Shown piece after piece: positions 7,262 through 15,743 of a DNA stretch of 25,423 nt; within the stretch, counting starts at the first letter, position 1; each line of letters opens with the position of its first letter. The translations under genes were made by a program, and so were the position numbers. The stretch spans positions 1 through 25,423 of the IMG/VR virus record IMGVR_UViG_3300042453_003274; one strand, written 5' to 3'. The DNA is from a virus. Below the pieces are notes generated by a model. The model searched no databases. It was not told the origin of the DNA and saw only the letters and a list, made by a program, of their open reading frames with translations.

Positions 7262-8148
7262 TTATTTATCCTTTGATTAACTATTATACTTTGTAATTTT
7301 TCTACATATTCATTGGCTGGTAACTGTGATAGAAGTGATTTTAATCTATGAAGACAAGTATGTTTGTTTATGATAATGTCTTTAATTTGCCCAACATCAA
7401 CACTATTTTTATCACATATATTATTTTCTATCTTAAATACTTTCTTAAATTTATCATTAATTTGATTTTCTAAATTTTTATCATCTATTTCATAGAAAAC
7501 CTTATTACCATAAAAAACTGCATCGTAAAACACTTGTGGTATCATTGTTTCAAAATATTTAAATACTATATTATCATAATTTTTATATAAACTAGAGATT
7601 GTGTGTGCTGGTAGCGTTATATCAGCATGTCCCTGCATAGTGCTTTCATTTGATAAATAATGGTATGTTCCATCCATATTCTTTATTTGTGATTTACTAT
7701 TTATAAAAACTCCATTACTTATTCTATAGTTTAATTTATTAGAAGCTATATTATAAAATATATCCGCACCAAAGTTTATATTTACGATATTTATATTTTT
7801 AATTTTTATATTATTATTTTCACTATTTGTAAAGAAAAAAGCAGATTTAATATTATGCTCTTTTAAGATACTCACAATATTATTAACGTTGGTTTCCGAA
7901 GCTCCAGTTATGTTAAGGATTAATTCAATACTATTATTATTTTTAATATAGCTTAAACAATCAATTGGAAGCTTATCAACATGTGTTATAAAGTAATCTG
8001 GCTTAATTATGTCAAATATATCATACGCACTTATTTGTTGTGGATGCCAAATAATAGAAGATATACCATCTATTAAATTAAGACCAGCATTAAAATATAG
8101 GGCTTCTGTTTGATTGTGTGAGCTATAATTATTAATCAAAAATTTCAT
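7258..8148 (-). CDS. Unknown protein, possible GT-B-like glycosyltransferase
   Basis: A 296-residue protein very rich in Asn, Ile and Lys. An N-terminal Rossmann-like half (MKFLINNYSSHNQTEALYF; KPDYFITHVDKLP; IELILNITGASE) is followed by a second half containing IPQVFYDAVFYGNKVFYE at 203-220. That segment resembles the part of GT-B enzymes where the donor pocket precedes a 'wrong place at the wrong time' loop. The usual E-x7-E is absent, and no other catalytic motif is clear. ATGA overlaps join it to both neighbours. Glycosyltransferase activity is a guess from layout and context. Confidence 0.6.
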   Translation of the reverse strand: MKFLINNYSSHNQTEALYFNAGLNLIDGISSIIWHPQQISAYDIFDIIKPDYFITHVDKLPIDCLSYIKNNNSIELILNITGASETNVNNIVSILKEHNIKSAFFFTNSENNNIKIKNINIVNINFGADIFYNIASNKLNYRISNGVFINSKSQIKNMDGTYHYLSNESTMQGHADITLPAHTISSLYKNYDNIVFKYFETMIPQVFYDAVFYGNKVFYEIDDKNLENQINDKFKKVFKIENNICDKNSVDVGQIKDIIINKHTCLHRLKSLLSQLPANEYVEKLQSIIVNQRINK

Positions 8149-8879
8149 TTCTTTCCCTTTATTGCATGATATGTTTTTATGTTACTAATTTTTTGTAAAG
8201 AATATTTATTATAAATACATTTAATTTTATATTTGATTTTAATAATTTCATTAATTGCTTCAAAGATAAATTTATTCTTGTTATCTGAACATGATATTAT
8301 TTTTCTAAGCGTTTCTATTATGTCTTTATTATCAAGATATATCATTTCAGACCAAGTTTTACAAGCACCAAATGAAAAATATTGAGCCTCATTATTTTCA
8401 TCTATATTTATTCCTATTTCTAAATTTTCTGACGCTTGTGGCTCAACTAACACGCAAGTTTGATTTGTATTAAAAAGAGATAATATTTTATCGTTAAATA
8501 ATAAGTTGCCATCACATAATAATATTCTGTCATTAAATGTATTATTTAAAGATATTCTTACGCTTTCACATGAGTTAGAAGAATTAAATAGTTGATTTTC
8601 CACTACCCTTATATTAAGATTGCTATATTTTTGTCTAATATATTTACATATCTTCTCAGCATCAAAGCCAACACATATAATAATTTCAAAATTACTAAAT
8701 GTTTTTTGTATGGCTTGTATTTGTAAATCTATAAGTTTCTGGTTATTTATTGTTATTAAAGGCAATGGTCCGTATGACTTCATTCTATATCCCGGCGTAT
8801 CACACAATATTATTACAGTTATTAATTCATTTGTAATCTTTATTGTTTTTTTTGCTTGTTGTACACATCTAGTTTTCAT
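8145..8879 (-). CDS. Nucleotidyltransferase-like (GT-A) protein, degenerate signature
   Basis: About 244 residues. TVIILCDTPGYRMKSYGPLPLI at about 21-42 corresponds to the LAAGxGxRM...PKPL nucleotide-binding loop of sugar-1-phosphate nucleotidyltransferases. The Gly-rich AAG is replaced by CDT and the PK lysine by Leu. FEIIICVGFDAEKI, RVVENQLFNSSNSCESVRISL and ILLCDGNLLFND (D123 as a possible metal ligand) follow in the expected order. It may activate a sugar phosphate or be an inactive relative. The ATG at 8879, 4 nt after the previous stop, is preferred over an overlapping TTG at 8894. The loss of key loop residues lowers confidence in catalysis. Confidence 0.65.
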   Translation of the reverse strand: MKTRCVQQAKKTIKITNELITVIILCDTPGYRMKSYGPLPLITINNQKLIDLQIQAIQKTFSNFEIIICVGFDAEKICKYIRQKYSNLNIRVVENQLFNSSNSCESVRISLNNTFNDRILLCDGNLLFNDKILSLFNTNQTCVLVEPQASENLEIGINIDENNEAQYFSFGACKTWSEMIYLDNKDIIETLRKIISCSDNKNKFIFEAINEIIKIKYKIKCIYNKYSLQKISNIKTYHAIKGKK

Positions 8880-8883
8880 ATTA

Positions 8884-9639
8884 TCATATCTCAAGATATA
8901 ATTGTAGTCTCTGAGCTTCTTTAATTAGTAAGTCAGTGCATTTACCATAATCATAGGCACACTCATCATAATTATTTAAATAATTTATTCTGTACGCAAT
9001 ATTGGATATTATATTATTATTACTATTATGAGCAATTAAAAACTTTGCCAAATTATCATTTACTTTATCGTTGAGACATTTTACAAAATTTGTTGCAGGA
9101 ATATTTTCTTTATTTATAATGATATGACACATTGTTTTTTCCAAAGCAATAGTTTCATGTAAATATGTAGACCTATTAATGTATTTTGTTATACTTACGT
9201 TGTATGAATTTTCAGACAACCACTTGTATATTTTTACTATATTTTTTATATTTATTTGATCTATATTGTATCTACTAAATAATATTATTTTTATTTTAGA
9301 TTTTATATAGTCTAAAGACTTGATATAATCTAATATATTATATGAATCATTTTCTGAAATATCGTCACAATCAAAAAGTAAAGTTATATCAATTGAGCTT
9401 TCACTTTTAACAAGATTAATATCAACTATCCCATTATTCCAAGTATTATTTCTATAATAGTTACAAAATGACTTTACAATATAAAATTCTTTATCTTTAT
9501 CATAAGCTTCAATAATTAAATCGCCAAACTTTTCTATTCTATTAACTAAACACCCAGTTTGTGTTTTATTATTATAGACTGCAAATATACAATTTTTGCA
9601 ACTAGTTTTTGCTGATTGGTCTTGTGGCAATGATTTCAT
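8884..9639 (-). CDS. Unknown protein with CxxC...C...C N-terminal motif
   Basis: A 251-residue protein. SCKNCIFAVYNNKTQTGC and a later SFCNYYR provide four cysteines (C14, C17, C30, C59) spaced like a small metal or Fe-S site. This is followed by DITLLFDCDDISEND (about 84-98), a strand ending in acidic residues that could be a GT-A-type metal site, and then an Asn/Ile-rich helical part. Residues about 104-116 carry a tandem repeat of LDYIKS. The start has AAGGGA 8 nt upstream and lies 38 nt inside the end of the preceding gene. The family is not recognised. The position suggests a glycan-related role but no activity can be assigned. Confidence 0.6.
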   Translation of the reverse strand: MKSLPQDQSAKTSCKNCIFAVYNNKTQTGCLVNRIEKFGDLIIEAYDKDKEFYIVKSFCNYYRNNTWNNGIVDINLVKSESSIDITLLFDCDDISENDSYNILDYIKSLDYIKSKIKIILFSRYNIDQINIKNIVKIYKWLSENSYNVSITKYINRSTYLHETIALEKTMCHIIINKENIPATNFVKCLNDKVNDNLAKFLIAHNSNNNIISNIAYRINYLNNYDECAYDYGKCTDLLIKEAQRLQLYLEI

Positions 9640-10030
9640 AACTATGTCCCTTAAATGTTAAACTATTTACTTCTAAGTTATAATGATTAAGAACTTCAAT
9701 AATGTCTTTTGATCCATATACGCCTCTTTTTGAAAAAATTACATTATTAAAATCTTTAATATTCATTTGACCATCTAAAATCTGCTTACATAATATATTT
9801 GTTTCTACCCCACTAAGAACTAGCTCACAATTAAATCTCATCTTTTGACAAACTTGTTCTAAAAAATCTCCAAGCAAATTATATGGAATATTATCTAAAG
9901 CATTGATAGCAATAATTTGATCCGCACCATTATTTGGTATTTCGCTAAGATCTATTTTTCCATATAATATTGGTATTGACTTGTAGCCTTCTATAAAATT
10001 ATCGATTTTATCTGTTATATAAACTTTCAT
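9602..10030 (-). CDS. Truncated methyltransferase-like protein
   Basis: A 142-residue protein. GADQIIAINALDNIPYNLLGDFL (about 35-57) and FNCELVLSGVETNIL (66-80) correspond to the second half of a class I SAM methyltransferase fold, where the acidic/Asn segment and the CELVLSG strand follow motif I. The Gly-rich motif I itself is missing; the N-terminal 30 residues are only MKVYITDKIDNFIEGY and linker. It may be a partial or degenerate methyltransferase, or a domain that works with a partner. It joins its upstream neighbour by an ATGA overlap, and the next gene starts 38 nt inside its end. Catalysis is doubtful as it stands. Confidence 0.55.
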   Translation of the reverse strand: MKVYITDKIDNFIEGYKSIPILYGKIDLSEIPNNGADQIIAINALDNIPYNLLGDFLEQVCQKMRFNCELVLSGVETNILCKQILDGQMNIKDFNNVIFSKRGVYGSKDIIEVLNHYNLEVNSLTFKGHSYEIIATRPISKN

Positions 10031-11025
10031 ATTCTGGATACCTCGTATGTAATATCAAAAACATTTTGCCAATTTTTAATAAAATTCTCTTCAGAAAACA
10101 TTGTTAATATTGTTTGTCTAGCATTATTACCAATTTCTTGTCTTTTATTTTCATCATTTAATAGCATATTAATGTAATATTTTAATTCATTTTCATCATT
10201 AGAGATGTATCCATTTATTCCATTTTGAATGATATCTGGTATCATGCAAGTTGCCGTTGAAACTACGGCACAGCCACAGGACATTGCTTCTAATAATGAC
10301 ATTGGTATGGGGCTAAGTGTTGAACTATTAAAATACACATGACACTTATTATATTCTTCTACTAAGTTTTCTATAGATTTAGCTGGACCATAATCCTCAC
10401 TATTTTCACCAATTAATCTTATTTTAAAATCTTTTGTTACTCTAGACCAGCCACTATAATTTAAACAGTAATCACGATTTTTAAAATCATTAGCAACTGT
10501 TAGAACGTGTTGCTCTTTATTTACGCTGAGTGGTTTAAATATGTTTGTATCCAACCCATGATGTATTATGTCTGCATTATAGTTTATATCCCAAGCTTTT
10601 CTAGAATATTCAGATATGAATATATTAATATCACCAAGCATATTTTTCATCATATGAATATGTTCTTCTGGTATTGTTTGCGGTGTTGGTATAGTATGTT
10701 CTAAACAAATTATTGGTAGATGAACAACTTGGTTTATTTGTTGTGCAACTTGAAATTGCCAAAACTTACTTTGTACTAATATGAAATCATAGTTTAAATA
10801 TTCACAAGCTTGAGATTCTGGCAATATATAATAATTTGATGGAACTGCACATTGTTCTTTATTCCATTTTTTAAGATTTGGGAGATGAAATGAATAAAAA
10901 TCATGACCAGTTTTACAAAGTTGAGATTCATATCTTTCATGTGTTGGGAATGTTAATATACGATACTTCTCTGGCTTTTGTCTATTAGCAATATGTACTA
11001 ATCTTTTAGTAGAATTATTAATCAT
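10027..11025 (-). CDS. GT4-like glycosyltransferase with altered catalytic motif
   Basis: A 332-residue GT-B protein. N-terminal Rossmann half: YRILTFPTHERYESQL, DFILVQSKFWQFQV and LPIICLEHTIP. C-terminal half: NADIIHHGLDTNIFKP, VLTVANDFKNRDYC and SPIPMSLLEAMSCGCAVVS. The last is the GT4 donor-binding motif, but the first Glu of E-x7-E is Ser, whereas the other GT4 genes in this window keep both. AAAGGA lies 8-9 nt before the ATG, and the gene overlaps the previous one by 8 nt. It is a probable glycosyltransferase; whether the altered motif affects activity is unknown. Confidence 0.8.
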   Translation of the reverse strand: MINNSTKRLVHIANRQKPEKYRILTFPTHERYESQLCKTGHDFYSFHLPNLKKWNKEQCAVPSNYYILPESQACEYLNYDFILVQSKFWQFQVAQQINQVVHLPIICLEHTIPTPQTIPEEHIHMMKNMLGDINIFISEYSRKAWDINYNADIIHHGLDTNIFKPLSVNKEQHVLTVANDFKNRDYCLNYSGWSRVTKDFKIRLIGENSEDYGPAKSIENLVEEYNKCHVYFNSSTLSPIPMSLLEAMSCGCAVVSTATCMIPDIIQNGINGYISNDENELKYYINMLLNDENKRQEIGNNARQTILTMFSEENFIKNWQNVFDITYEVSRI

Positions 11026-12139
11026 TCAATGTATCCTTTATAATTTTACCAATATTTTCATGTGAAAATTGTTCGGCATATTTTATTCCAATAGATCTAT
11101 CAATGATATTTCTATTATCATAATAGTATCTCATAGCCTTTTTAATTTCTGATTCGTCTGGTTGAAACCACTCTTCTCTACCAGTAAATATGTGCGGAAA
11201 AGCTGGATCAGAGTGATTACAAATTGACTGTGAGCCATTAATCAACCATCCAGTTGCCTTGTTGTTTTTGTCAATAAATTCTTTTGTTCCACCTTCATTG
11301 CTACAGATTGGCGTTTTTCCATAGCACATAGCTTCAAATGCTGGTATTGACCAGCCCTCTCCGTGAGATGGGCCAACAAAACAATCGCAAGATTGATGCA
11401 GTGAGTGAATTTGATCAAATGTCATATCATTAGATATAACTATCTCTGAATGATAATCATTAATATTTGCATATAGTCTCATTTCTTTTTTTATTTGAGA
11501 ACACATGTTATTTACATGTTTTGCCAAATCATTTGGATTAACTCCAGTTTTCTTAACCTTTAGAACTAAGCATACTGGCTCATAATTATTAAATTCGGCA
11601 TGAAAAGATCTTATAATAGATTCTATATTTTTTCTATCGTTCAATTCACCAACATAATAAAATTTAAACTTATGATTGTTTGATCCAAAATTTAATCTTC
11701 CGAACGGGGTTTTGTACTTGTTAATATCAAATGCGTGTGGTATGACTTCTAATTTACTTTCTGATATTCCATCATTAATAAGATTTGCTTTTAAGTCTGA
11801 ATTTGGAACCCACACAAAGTCCATAGCATCAAGATAGTCTTTCCAAATATTATATTTTAATGTGTTGGACTCACCGGCGAAATAAGCAATATTCTTTTTA
11901 AACTTTTTGGTAGAAACTAAGTGGTGAGGAAGAACGTGCTGTATACAATAGTCAATATTGTCAAGATTATTTTTTTCTAAATTTAATATTCTTGTATCTA
12001 TTTGTGATTCAGTATTTGTTAATTTTATATTTCTACAAGCAATATCAACATTATTACTAGCAATAGACAGTATATTATTAATTGCAGCATTTGACCATCC
12101 ACTTGCTTCTTTATAATGACCTATATATAAAACTTTCAT
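11018..12139 (-). CDS. GT4-family glycosyltransferase
   Basis: A 373-residue GT-B enzyme. MKVLYIGHYKEASGWSNAA is the N-terminal strand with its Gly loop. KLEVIPHAFDINKY, YYVGELNDRKN and the intact E-x7-E in HGEGWSIPAFEAMCYGKTPI (about E261 and E269) follow, with SNEGGTKEFI beyond. This order is typical of retaining GT4 transferases using a nucleotide sugar. The ATG at 12139 overlaps the upstream stop as ATGA; an upstream extension to 12193 lies in the preceding coding region and lacks GT4 character. The gene overlaps the next transferase by 8 nt. Acceptor unknown. Confidence 0.88.
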   Translation of the reverse strand: MKVLYIGHYKEASGWSNAAINNILSIASNNVDIACRNIKLTNTESQIDTRILNLEKNNLDNIDYCIQHVLPHHLVSTKKFKKNIAYFAGESNTLKYNIWKDYLDAMDFVWVPNSDLKANLINDGISESKLEVIPHAFDINKYKTPFGRLNFGSNNHKFKFYYVGELNDRKNIESIIRSFHAEFNNYEPVCLVLKVKKTGVNPNDLAKHVNNMCSQIKKEMRLYANINDYHSEIVISNDMTFDQIHSLHQSCDCFVGPSHGEGWSIPAFEAMCYGKTPICSNEGGTKEFIDKNNKATGWLINGSQSICNHSDPAFPHIFTGREEWFQPDESEIKKAMRYYYDNRNIIDRSIGIKYAEQFSHENIGKIIKDTLND

Positions 12140-13797
12140 CTTATTTTTAATACCTCCGCTCTCTTTTGTTCCCAATAGTTTCTTCTGTTGCATAGATTAA
12201 TCATATTATCATATGCTATATCAAAATTAAACGGATTTCTAGATAAAACACCATCAAAAGCGGCAGAGCTTTCGTTAAAATACATACCACCAGTTACTGA
12301 CGTTGTTGTTTTATAAGTTAAATCTCTAATGAGTCTAGCTTCTATAAAAGAATTAATTTTTTCTGGTTCACACAAAACATCTGTTATTAACCATCTGGCA
12401 ATATCCTTAATTGGTGTATTTGGTGGTAAATTTTCTGGCTTTTGTTTTGGTGATCTAATTCTTGGCTTAGATTTCCATCCAATATCATCTGGAATTATAT
12501 CAATACTATCAAAATAATTTTCCCAAGCTTTTCCACTTTTATCCCACTGATAATGATGTAAAAATAATTCTCTCGTTTCTTTAGATAATTTTAACCTTTG
12601 ATCGCTTGTAAGATTAAAAAATTCTATTAATTTTGCTGCTGCTAATTTGTTATCTGGAACAGCCCTATAACATCCAGTTTCTAGTTCTTTGTATAAGGCT
12701 TTTGGCTTAATTGGTATTCCATTTAAATTTTTAATAACACTTTCCATCGCAGAATAATCTGTTGACATTACCGGAATACCACAGGCGGCAGCTTCAACTT
12801 GAGGCAAACCAAACCCTTCGCAGTTCGCATATTGAACATATATATCAAAGAGATTTATAATATTTGATAGATCGTTATAGCTAGCACCCTTTTTAACATT
12901 TGAAAGAGTTGCACCGTACTGTTTCGTATATGGTGATTGAGTTATAGCACCACGAAATAATGATGGGAATGGTTTTCCAGTTTGACCACATATATAGGTA
13001 AATAATACTTTTGATGACAATTGATATTGTTGTAATAATTCTGGAATATCCCAACCTAAGTCTGGATAACTAGTATGGCAGTATAGAAAATATTTAGAAC
13101 TATCTTCTACAGTGTCTAGTAGCAATCTAAATGCTTCAAATAGATCTGGATATAATTTTCTTCTTTGATTTCTCATTACTGTGCCAATTATTTTAGCATC
13201 TGGATCTATTCCCATAGTAATTCTATGTTCTTTTTTATTTTCAACTGGAGCATATGCTGCATGTGCTGATGGCGGTGATATTCCTATGTAGTTTATTTTT
13301 CCACCAGACTGCTGCTTTAATACTTCACCAGCCCATTCTGAATATGTTAAACAAGCATCAGCAGATTGATAAGTTGAAACCCATTGTCTTGCTTGCGGCC
13401 TAGCATCAACGGTTGGCATTATGCACCATTTATAAAACTGTCTAAATGGTGATCTTTCTTCAAAATCCAACATCCAAAAATCACGAATATCACACACAAC
13501 ATCTGGCATAAAATCTAAACACACGGATTCAAACATTAACTCTCCAAACGCGGCAGTTGGAACACTTGCATATTGTCTCTTTTCTTCTTCGCTTGCATTT
13601 TCACTTGGAACAACGCCATAAAATTTCCACGGTGTCCCATATGCCCTCTTATCATTTTTTTCTCCATAAGAAGCCATTTCTGCTAATTCATATTTATTAG
13701 TACTATGTAAATAGTTTAATATTTCTCTTGTATATGTAGCATATCCAGTATTTAAGAAAGTTGCTTCACTGCAAAACAATATGCGCTTTTTTCTCAT
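12136..13797 (-). CDS. Large GT4-family glycosyltransferase
   Basis: A 553-residue GT-B enzyme, the longest of the cluster. The N-terminal half begins RILFCSEATFLNTGYATYTREIL. SEWAGEVLKQQ and INYIGISPP mark the interdomain region, and KIIGTVMRNQRRKLYPDLFEAF the second Rossmann domain. The motif CEGFGLPQVEAAACGIPV holds E-x7-E at about 327 and 335. A C-terminal extension of about 130 residues (DIIPDDIGWKSK onward, Pro/Lys-rich then helical) follows and has no recognisable motif; it may bind an acceptor or partner. The ATG at 13797 has AGGA 9 nt upstream; a TTG at 13806 overlapping the SSB stop is less likely. It is the first glycan gene after the polymerase/SSB block. Confidence 0.85.
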   Translation of the reverse strand: MRKKRILFCSEATFLNTGYATYTREILNYLHSTNKYELAEMASYGEKNDKRAYGTPWKFYGVVPSENASEEEKRQYASVPTAAFGELMFESVCLDFMPDVVCDIRDFWMLDFEERSPFRQFYKWCIMPTVDARPQARQWVSTYQSADACLTYSEWAGEVLKQQSGGKINYIGISPPSAHAAYAPVENKKEHRITMGIDPDAKIIGTVMRNQRRKLYPDLFEAFRLLLDTVEDSSKYFLYCHTSYPDLGWDIPELLQQYQLSSKVLFTYICGQTGKPFPSLFRGAITQSPYTKQYGATLSNVKKGASYNDLSNIINLFDIYVQYANCEGFGLPQVEAAACGIPVMSTDYSAMESVIKNLNGIPIKPKALYKELETGCYRAVPDNKLAAAKLIEFFNLTSDQRLKLSKETRELFLHHYQWDKSGKAWENYFDSIDIIPDDIGWKSKPRIRSPKQKPENLPPNTPIKDIARWLITDVLCEPEKINSFIEARLIRDLTYKTTTSVTGGMYFNESSAAFDGVLSRNPFNFDIAYDNMINLCNRRNYWEQKRAEVLKIR

Positions 13798-13802
13798 TAT
13801 TA

Positions 13803-14114
13803 TCAATCCTCAAAATCTTGTTGACAGAAATCAAATTCGTTAATTCTAAATATAATGGAACTATTTTCTTTGGACACATTTCTTGCTGAAGCGTGAACAT
13901 TTATTTTTGTTCCTTTGATAGCATATTTTTCTAGCGTTTCTGCACCAGTATGCCAAGCTTCGCACTGTAAATATGTTGGTATTCTACTTTTTTCTCCACT
14001 CTTAGTTTTTCTATAAGTGTAGACTACCATCACAAAATCTGCCTTTACAACATCGCCAACCATTGTTATTCTAGGATTTTCAACTAGATAACCAGTAAAT
14101 GAACATATATTCAT
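13803..14114 (-). CDS. ssb: Single-stranded DNA-binding protein (short SSB)
   Basis: A 103-residue OB-fold protein. It begins MNICSFTGYLVENPRI and continues KADFVMVVYTYRK, TYLQCEAWHTGAETLEKYAIKGTKI and SARN...IIFRINEFDF, the standard order of bacterial/phage SSB strands. It is much shorter than cellular SSB: there is no Gly/Pro-rich linker and no DDDIPF tip, only an acidic QQDFED end, so cellular-type tail interactions may be absent. AAGGAGAT lies just before the ATG. It follows the polymerase C-terminal gene across a 51-nt gap, consistent with a replication operon, and precedes the large GT4 gene. Confidence 0.85.
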   Translation of the reverse strand: MNICSFTGYLVENPRITMVGDVVKADFVMVVYTYRKTKSGEKSRIPTYLQCEAWHTGAETLEKYAIKGTKINVHASARNVSKENSSIIFRINEFDFCQQDFED

Positions 14115-14165
14115 CCATATCTCCTTATCTTAATATATTAGCAGCTACAAAACAAAAAAACACAA

Positions 14166-15743
14166 TCAAATTTCATGAATCTTGTTTACAATAAAAGAAT
14201 TATCGTGTTCGCTAATAGATCCACAAAAAATTAAATTATTACCTTCATATAAGACATACTTATATTTATCTTTTACTTTTGGAAAAATAATAACACTATC
14301 AAGAACGCATGTATCATCTTCTATTGTTAGAAATGACATTGTTTGTCCTTTAGATTCACCCTTTGTTATTTTATAGTCTGAAACTCTTTGAACATTTGCT
14401 ACAATACATAAATCTTTACCCCTTTTTCCATTAACAACTTCTTTGCACGTTGTATTTGCGGCAGATGTATCAGACGTTTCAACTCTTGTCATACTAACTG
14501 GACAACCTAAGAATTTTACTTCTTGATCTATAATCCAACTAACATCATCTTGAAGGTCATATGGAGGATTAATAAGTAGTTGTATTTCATTTTCTATCAC
14601 TTGTTTTCTATCTGTTTTACTTGTGCCGCCACCCTCTTTTTTAGTTGGTGCTAAATCTTTCAAGCAGTCTACAAAAGTTAACCATTTTCTAGTTTGATAG
14701 TTTGAGTGTAGCCAAACTTGTTCTGATTTGGTAAGCACTCTATATATATCATAATCATAAAGAGCCTTATTTCTGGTTATTGTGTCTGCAAAATCTCTAA
14801 AAAATCCAATAGACGCTAATGCCTTAAATGCTGCTGAATTTACTTTTGGGCTAAGATATAATAATATTTCCACCCAATTACATTTATTTATATCTTTACC
14901 TAATTCTGATTCAACTTCTTTTATAGCCTCTATTAATTTATCGCCAGTTTTACCAGTTAAACACTTAATGTCCTTAATACCAAAATATATTTTACCATTC
15001 TTAAAGTTAAACTTATCGCTATAATTAGCTAATGATGGAGTTTTAGCCTGTATATCAAATAACTTAGCCTCTGAAATTAATTCATAAGTTTCTTGTTGAG
15101 GATCTTGCTTTTCTGACGCATGGTACAAATATGATAAGAAAAAATCTTTTGTGTTATGCGCTTTAAAATAAGCACTCCAATATGAACAGGCGGCATATGA
15201 AACACTGTGAGATTTATTAAAAGCATATCTAGCAGATTTTTCTATCCAGCCAAAGATTTGTTCAGCTTCATCTTTTGTAACAAGATTAACCTTACTGGCA
15301 CCCTCTATAAATGATTTTTTAACTTCATTCATTAGGGCAGCATTTTTCTTTCCAATGGCCTTACGGAGAACGTCAGCCTCCTGTAAATTGAATCCTGCTA
15401 TCTTCTGTGCTATACGCATGGATTGTTCTTGGTAGACCAGAATACCATAGGTTGGCTTTAAAATTTCTTCTAACGCTTGATGCAAATATGTTACTTCCTC
15501 CCTACCATGCTTTCTGTCAACATAGTGCTGTGTCATGCTTTTCCCATCAACAAAAGCTTTCAAAGTTCCCGGCCTAATAATGGCAATTAAGGCAGACAAT
15601 TCTTCAAGATTAATAGGTGCTAATTTCTTTGACCAAGATTTACCAAGATTACTTTCTAGCTGAAAGATTCCTTTAGTCTTTCCTTCCGCAAATAGTTTCC
15701 AAGTCTTATCACAGTTATAATCTATAATAAAATTATTTAACAT
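14166..15743 (-). CDS. dnaE: DNA polymerase III alpha, C-terminal half (fingers, HhH, OB)
   Basis: A 525-residue protein. It opens at the fingers start: KTWKLFAEGKTKGIFQLES, then ALIAIIRPGTLKAF, YGILVYQEQSMRIAQ, ADVLRKAIGKK and YAFNKSHSVSYAAC, all standard C-family landmarks in the right order. KALASIGFFRDF fits the helix-hairpin-helix part, DQEVKFLGCPVS the linker before OB, and DLCIVANVQRVSDYK...LTIEDD the OB domain, where it ends. There is no tau-binding CTD, and no clear clamp-binding motif could be picked out. It lacks the catalytic aspartates, which lie in the separate gene at 16406-18016. The ATG at 15743 has GGTGGA 4 nt upstream and overlaps the exonuclease stop by 11 nt. It must work with the N-terminal half. 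Confidence 0.9.
   Translation of the reverse strand: MLNNFIIDYNCDKTWKLFAEGKTKGIFQLESNLGKSWSKKLAPINLEELSALIAIIRPGTLKAFVDGKSMTQHYVDRKHGREEVTYLHQALEEILKPTYGILVYQEQSMRIAQKIAGFNLQEADVLRKAIGKKNAALMNEVKKSFIEGASKVNLVTKDEAEQIFGWIEKSARYAFNKSHSVSYAACSYWSAYFKAHNTKDFFLSYLYHASEKQDPQQETYELISEAKLFDIQAKTPSLANYSDKFNFKNGKIYFGIKDIKCLTGKTGDKLIEAIKEVESELGKDINKCNWVEILLYLSPKVNSAAFKALASIGFFRDFADTITRNKALYDYDIYRVLTKSEQVWLHSNYQTRKWLTFVDCLKDLAPTKKEGGGTSKTDRKQVIENEIQLLINPPYDLQDDVSWIIDQEVKFLGCPVSMTRVETSDTSAANTTCKEVVNGKRGKDLCIVANVQRVSDYKITKGESKGQTMSFLTIEDDTCVLDSVIIFPKVKDKYKYVLYEGNNLIFCGSISEHDNSFIVNKIHEI

Noticed and set aside
12140-12193. An N-terminal extension of the GT4 gene starting at 12193
   Set aside because: It lies within the end of the preceding gene, while the ATG at 12139 makes an ATGA overlap and directly begins the GT-B strand.
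14115-14165. A small gene or tRNA in the gap between the polymerase C-half and SSB
   Set aside because: The 51 bases hold only AT-rich sequence and the SSB ribosome-binding site. No tRNA-like cloverleaf was seen here or anywhere else in the window.
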